Source of the DNA: Acidobacteriota bacterium | GTDB lineage: Bacteria > Acidobacteriota > Terriglobia > Bryobacterales > Bryobacteraceae | Assembly (NCBI GenBank): GCA_025354525.1 | Contig: JANXMS010000479.1 | Location: forward strand, 1 to 34,547 | Length of the DNA stretch: 34,547 nt | Direction of reading: 5' to 3' | Part shown: positions 33,199 through 34,547 of the stretch, piece after piece | Numbering within the stretch: the first letter of the stretch is position 1 | Layout: every line of letters starts with the position of its first letter | Translations under genes and position numbers: made by a program | The notes under the pieces: model-generated | The model's database searches: none | Told to the model about the DNA's origin: nothing | Seen by the model: only the letters and a program-made list of their open reading frames with translations

Positions 33199-34044
33199 AT
33201 GTCTGACGCCCCCGTATCCGGCGCCGAGTTCAAGCAGCAACTGCGCGACGGCCAGCCCAAAATGGGCCTTTTCTTGAACTCTCACAGCGCAACCGTGGCC
33301 GAACAACTCGCCCACACTGGTTATGACTGGCTGCTGGTTGACTCCCAGCACGGCCCCATGGGCTTTGAGAAGCTTTCCTCGATGCTCTGCGCCATCGCCA
33401 GCGGCGGAGCAAAGTCGATGGTCCGCGTCGCCGGAGCCCACGACCGCGCCGGTATCCAGCAGGCGCTCGACCTCGGAGCCGACGGCATCCTGGTCCCCTA
33501 CATCAACACCGCCGAAGAGGCCGCGCAAGCCATTAGCTGCGCCAAGTACCCGATGGCGGGCACCCGGTCGGTTTACTTCCCCCAACGGAGTATGAATAAA
33601 GCCGGTCTGCTCGGCTACGCCGGGAGCGCGAATGACAACGTCATCGTAGCGCTCCAGGTGGAGACGGCAGCCTGTATCGACAACATTGAGGCGATTGCCG
33701 CGCTGCCAGGCGTGGACATGCTCTTCCTCGGCCAGAATGATCTTTGCATGTCGATGGGGCTATACGTGACGTATGAGTTCCCGCACATGTACACTTCGCC
33801 AGAGCTGTTGGCGGCGACCGAAAAGTTGGTGGCACAGGCCGAGAAGAACAAGGTGATCCTCGGCATCTTCCTGTTTGGGACCAGCCGCGTAGGCGAGTTC
33901 CTCGACAAGGGCTTTACGTTCTTTAGCCTGGGCAACGACCTGCACCACATCCTGACCCAAGCGGGAGCCCACATCGGAGCGCTCGAAGGAATTGCCGACG
34001 AAAAAGGCAAGGCGTGGAAGCGCCGAGCCACCGCGCTGCTCTAA
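33199..34044 (+). CDS. HpcH/HpaI aldolase family protein
   Basis: A 281-residue TIM-barrel, metal-dependent aldolase of the kind that cleaves 4-hydroxy-2-oxo acids to pyruvate and an aldehyde. Family stretches are MGLFLNSHSATVAEQLAHTG, DWLLVDSQHGPMGFEKL, MVRVAGAHDRAGIQQALDLG, ADGILVPYINTAEEA, QVETAACIDNIEAIA and VDMLFLGQNDL. The loop usually written EHGP is QHGP here, and the usual GPxDL is GQNDL. AAGGAG at 33185-33190 is a clear ribosome binding site for the ATG at 33199. The substrate is unknown. Confidence 0.92.
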   Translation: MSDAPVSGAEFKQQLRDGQPKMGLFLNSHSATVAEQLAHTGYDWLLVDSQHGPMGFEKLSSMLCAIASGGAKSMVRVAGAHDRAGIQQALDLGADGILVPYINTAEEAAQAISCAKYPMAGTRSVYFPQRSMNKAGLLGYAGSANDNVIVALQVETAACIDNIEAIAALPGVDMLFLGQNDLCMSMGLYVTYEFPHMYTSPELLAATEKLVAQAEKNKVILGIFLFGTSRVGEFLDKGFTFFSLGNDLHHILTQAGAHIGALEGIADEKGKAWKRRATALL

Positions 34045-34057
34045 CCTGACCGCGAGG

Positions 34058-34084
34058 CCGCGGGGCCTAACTCAGGTCCCGCGG
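34058..34084. terminator. Hairpin between convergent aldolase and rbfA
   Basis: CCGCGGGGCCT (34058-34068) pairs with AGGTCCCGCGG (34074-34084), 11 pairs including one G-U, around a 5-base loop. It starts 14 bases after the aldolase stop and contains the last rbfA-frame stop (34067-34069). There is no T-run. It is a likely terminator for both directions. Confidence 0.6.
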
Positions 34085-34283
34085 TCGACCGCGTTGAATC
34101 CGACGCAGTAGGCTTTTCACTTTACCGGGGTCGACTCCGGCTTCGAACCAGATGTCCGGGTACGCCGGAGTTGCAATTGTTCGGCGACTTGGGACCGGAT
34201 AAGCGCCCGAGCGCCGTTGCGGGCATCGAGTACCAACGTGGAATTCGCCTTGGCCGGAATAGAGACCATCACGCGAGCCGTCG
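34067..34283 (-). pseudogene. Out-of-frame second copy of the rbfA 3' region
   Basis: In another frame this reads IEVHVAPDLTTARVMVSIPA, ARNGARALIRSQVAEQLQLR; then, after one missing C (CGTACCCGG versus CGTACCCCGG in the first copy), PDIWFEAGVDPGKVKSLLRR and a plausible original C-terminus RGRPRDLS. A 10-base deletion at its start (between GTCGAAGG and TCCACGTCGCG) puts it out of phase with the first copy. It probably holds the ancestral end of rbfA, now untranslated unless frames are corrected. Confidence 0.65.
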
Positions 34284-34547
34284 TCAGGTCTGGCGCGACG
34301 TGGACCTCGATCCTTCGACGCGCGGGTCGACTTCGGCTCCGGCTTCGAACCAGATGTCCGGGGTACGCTGGAGTTGCAACCGTTCGGCGACTTGGGACCG
34401 GATAAGCGCCCGAGCGCCGTTGCGGGCATCGAGTACCAACGCAGAATCCGCCTTGCCCGGAATCGAGACCATCACGCGAGCCGTCGTCAGGTCTGGCGCG
34501 ACGTCGACTTCGGTCACTTGTACACCTTCGACGCGCGGGTCGGCTCC
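34139..34547. repeat. Tandem duplication within rbfA, 202-bp period
   Basis: CTTCGAACCAGATGTCCGG occurs at 34141 and again at 34343, and the sequence that follows each occurrence stays over 90% alike by eye up to the GACGCGCGGGTCG words (about 34317 and 34529). The right edge ends in GTCGGCTCC, matching the junction of the previous unit (GTCGACTTCGGCTCC) with a 6-base deletion, which suggests a further unit beyond the window. Confidence 0.85.
34284..34547 (-). CDS. rbfA: Ribosome-binding factor A, 3' part (runs off the window edge)
   Basis: The frame is open from the right edge to TGA at 34284-34286. It reads DPRVEGVQVTEVDVAPDL, then TTARVMVSIPG, NGARALIRSQVAERLQLQR and TPDIWFEAG, which matches the second half of RbfA (E. 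coli: [20 protein letters not shown] to PELTFFYDNS), a KH-like factor that matures the 16S rRNA 5' end on the 30S subunit. After FEAG the sequence does not end as in other RbfA proteins but re-enters DPRVEG, a tandem copy, and then goes out of frame (SRSTSRQT). The N-terminal half lies outside the window. Confidence 0.75.
   Translation of the reverse strand, partial: GADPRVEGVQVTEVDVAPDLTTARVMVSIPGKADSALVLDARNGARALIRSQVAERLQLQRTPDIWFEAGAEVDPRVEGSRSTSRQT

Noticed and set aside
1-34547. tRNA, rRNA, prophage or insertion-sequence genes
   Set aside because: I saw no cloverleaf-like segment, rRNA stretch, transposase motif or phage protein on either strand, though a short RNA could be missed by eye.

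Overview
The window looks like chromosome from an acidobacterium of the Solibacter/Bryobacter type (Bryobacterales). Three things point there: a large secreted protein whose C-terminus is the 'Solibacter C-terminal domain' (TIGR03437 type), a roughly 1,270-residue outer-membrane receptor with an N-terminal carboxypeptidase-regulatory-like domain, and a GC-rich background with Gfo/Idh/MocA dehydrogenases and sugar-phosphate-isomerase-like TIM barrels scattered among housekeeping genes. This is inference from family content; no marker RNA gene is present.

Layout. 1-494 holds no gene I can support. 495-1159 (minus) is a vapBC-type toxin-antitoxin pair. 1267-6353 (plus) is a tightly packed seven-gene run: hslV, hslU, a fibronectin-type lipoprotein, an FAH-family enzyme, a TalC/FSA-type transaldolase, a small membrane protein and a secreted Dabb protein, closed by a hairpin. 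6473-10641 (minus) carries an ada-alkA fusion, a set of chimeric tandem repeats, ogt (alkylation repair), a TIM-barrel isomerase and fdhD. A second TIM-barrel isomerase follows on the plus strand. 11803-15108 (minus) is nadA-moaA, then a methyltransferase lodged inside a second, broken copy of the moaA tail. 15175-18086 (plus) has the TIGR03437 protein and an NAD(P)-binding protein; 17971-21178 (minus) has a membrane coiled-coil protein, a Fic protein and a Gfo/Idh/MocA dehydrogenase interrupted by one in-frame TGA. dnaE (plus, 21223-24711) is followed by three adjacent genes, two clearly decayed (radical SAM, PIG-L deacetylase) around an ASKHA-like ORF. 27153-33116 (minus) has the TonB-type receptor, a methyltransferase, a BNR/YCF48 repeat protein and a small winged-helix-like protein. 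An HpcH/HpaI aldolase (plus) and the 3' end of an internally duplicated rbfA (minus) finish the window.

The most interesting signals are not whole genes. First, the dehydrogenase gene at 19868-21178 reads through in one frame except for a single TGA at a position that, from memory of the family, is normally Cys. A perfect 7-bp stem-loop starts 17 nt downstream, which makes selenocysteine a real alternative to a nonsense mutation. Second, partial tandem duplications of gene ends recur at three unrelated loci: alkA-tail/ogt-head chimeras at 8640-9316, a moaA tail split by a methyltransferase at 11803-13170, and rbfA repeats at 34139-34547. In the alkA/ogt case the chimeric units keep open frames and 4-nt stop/start overlaps, so they may still be translated.
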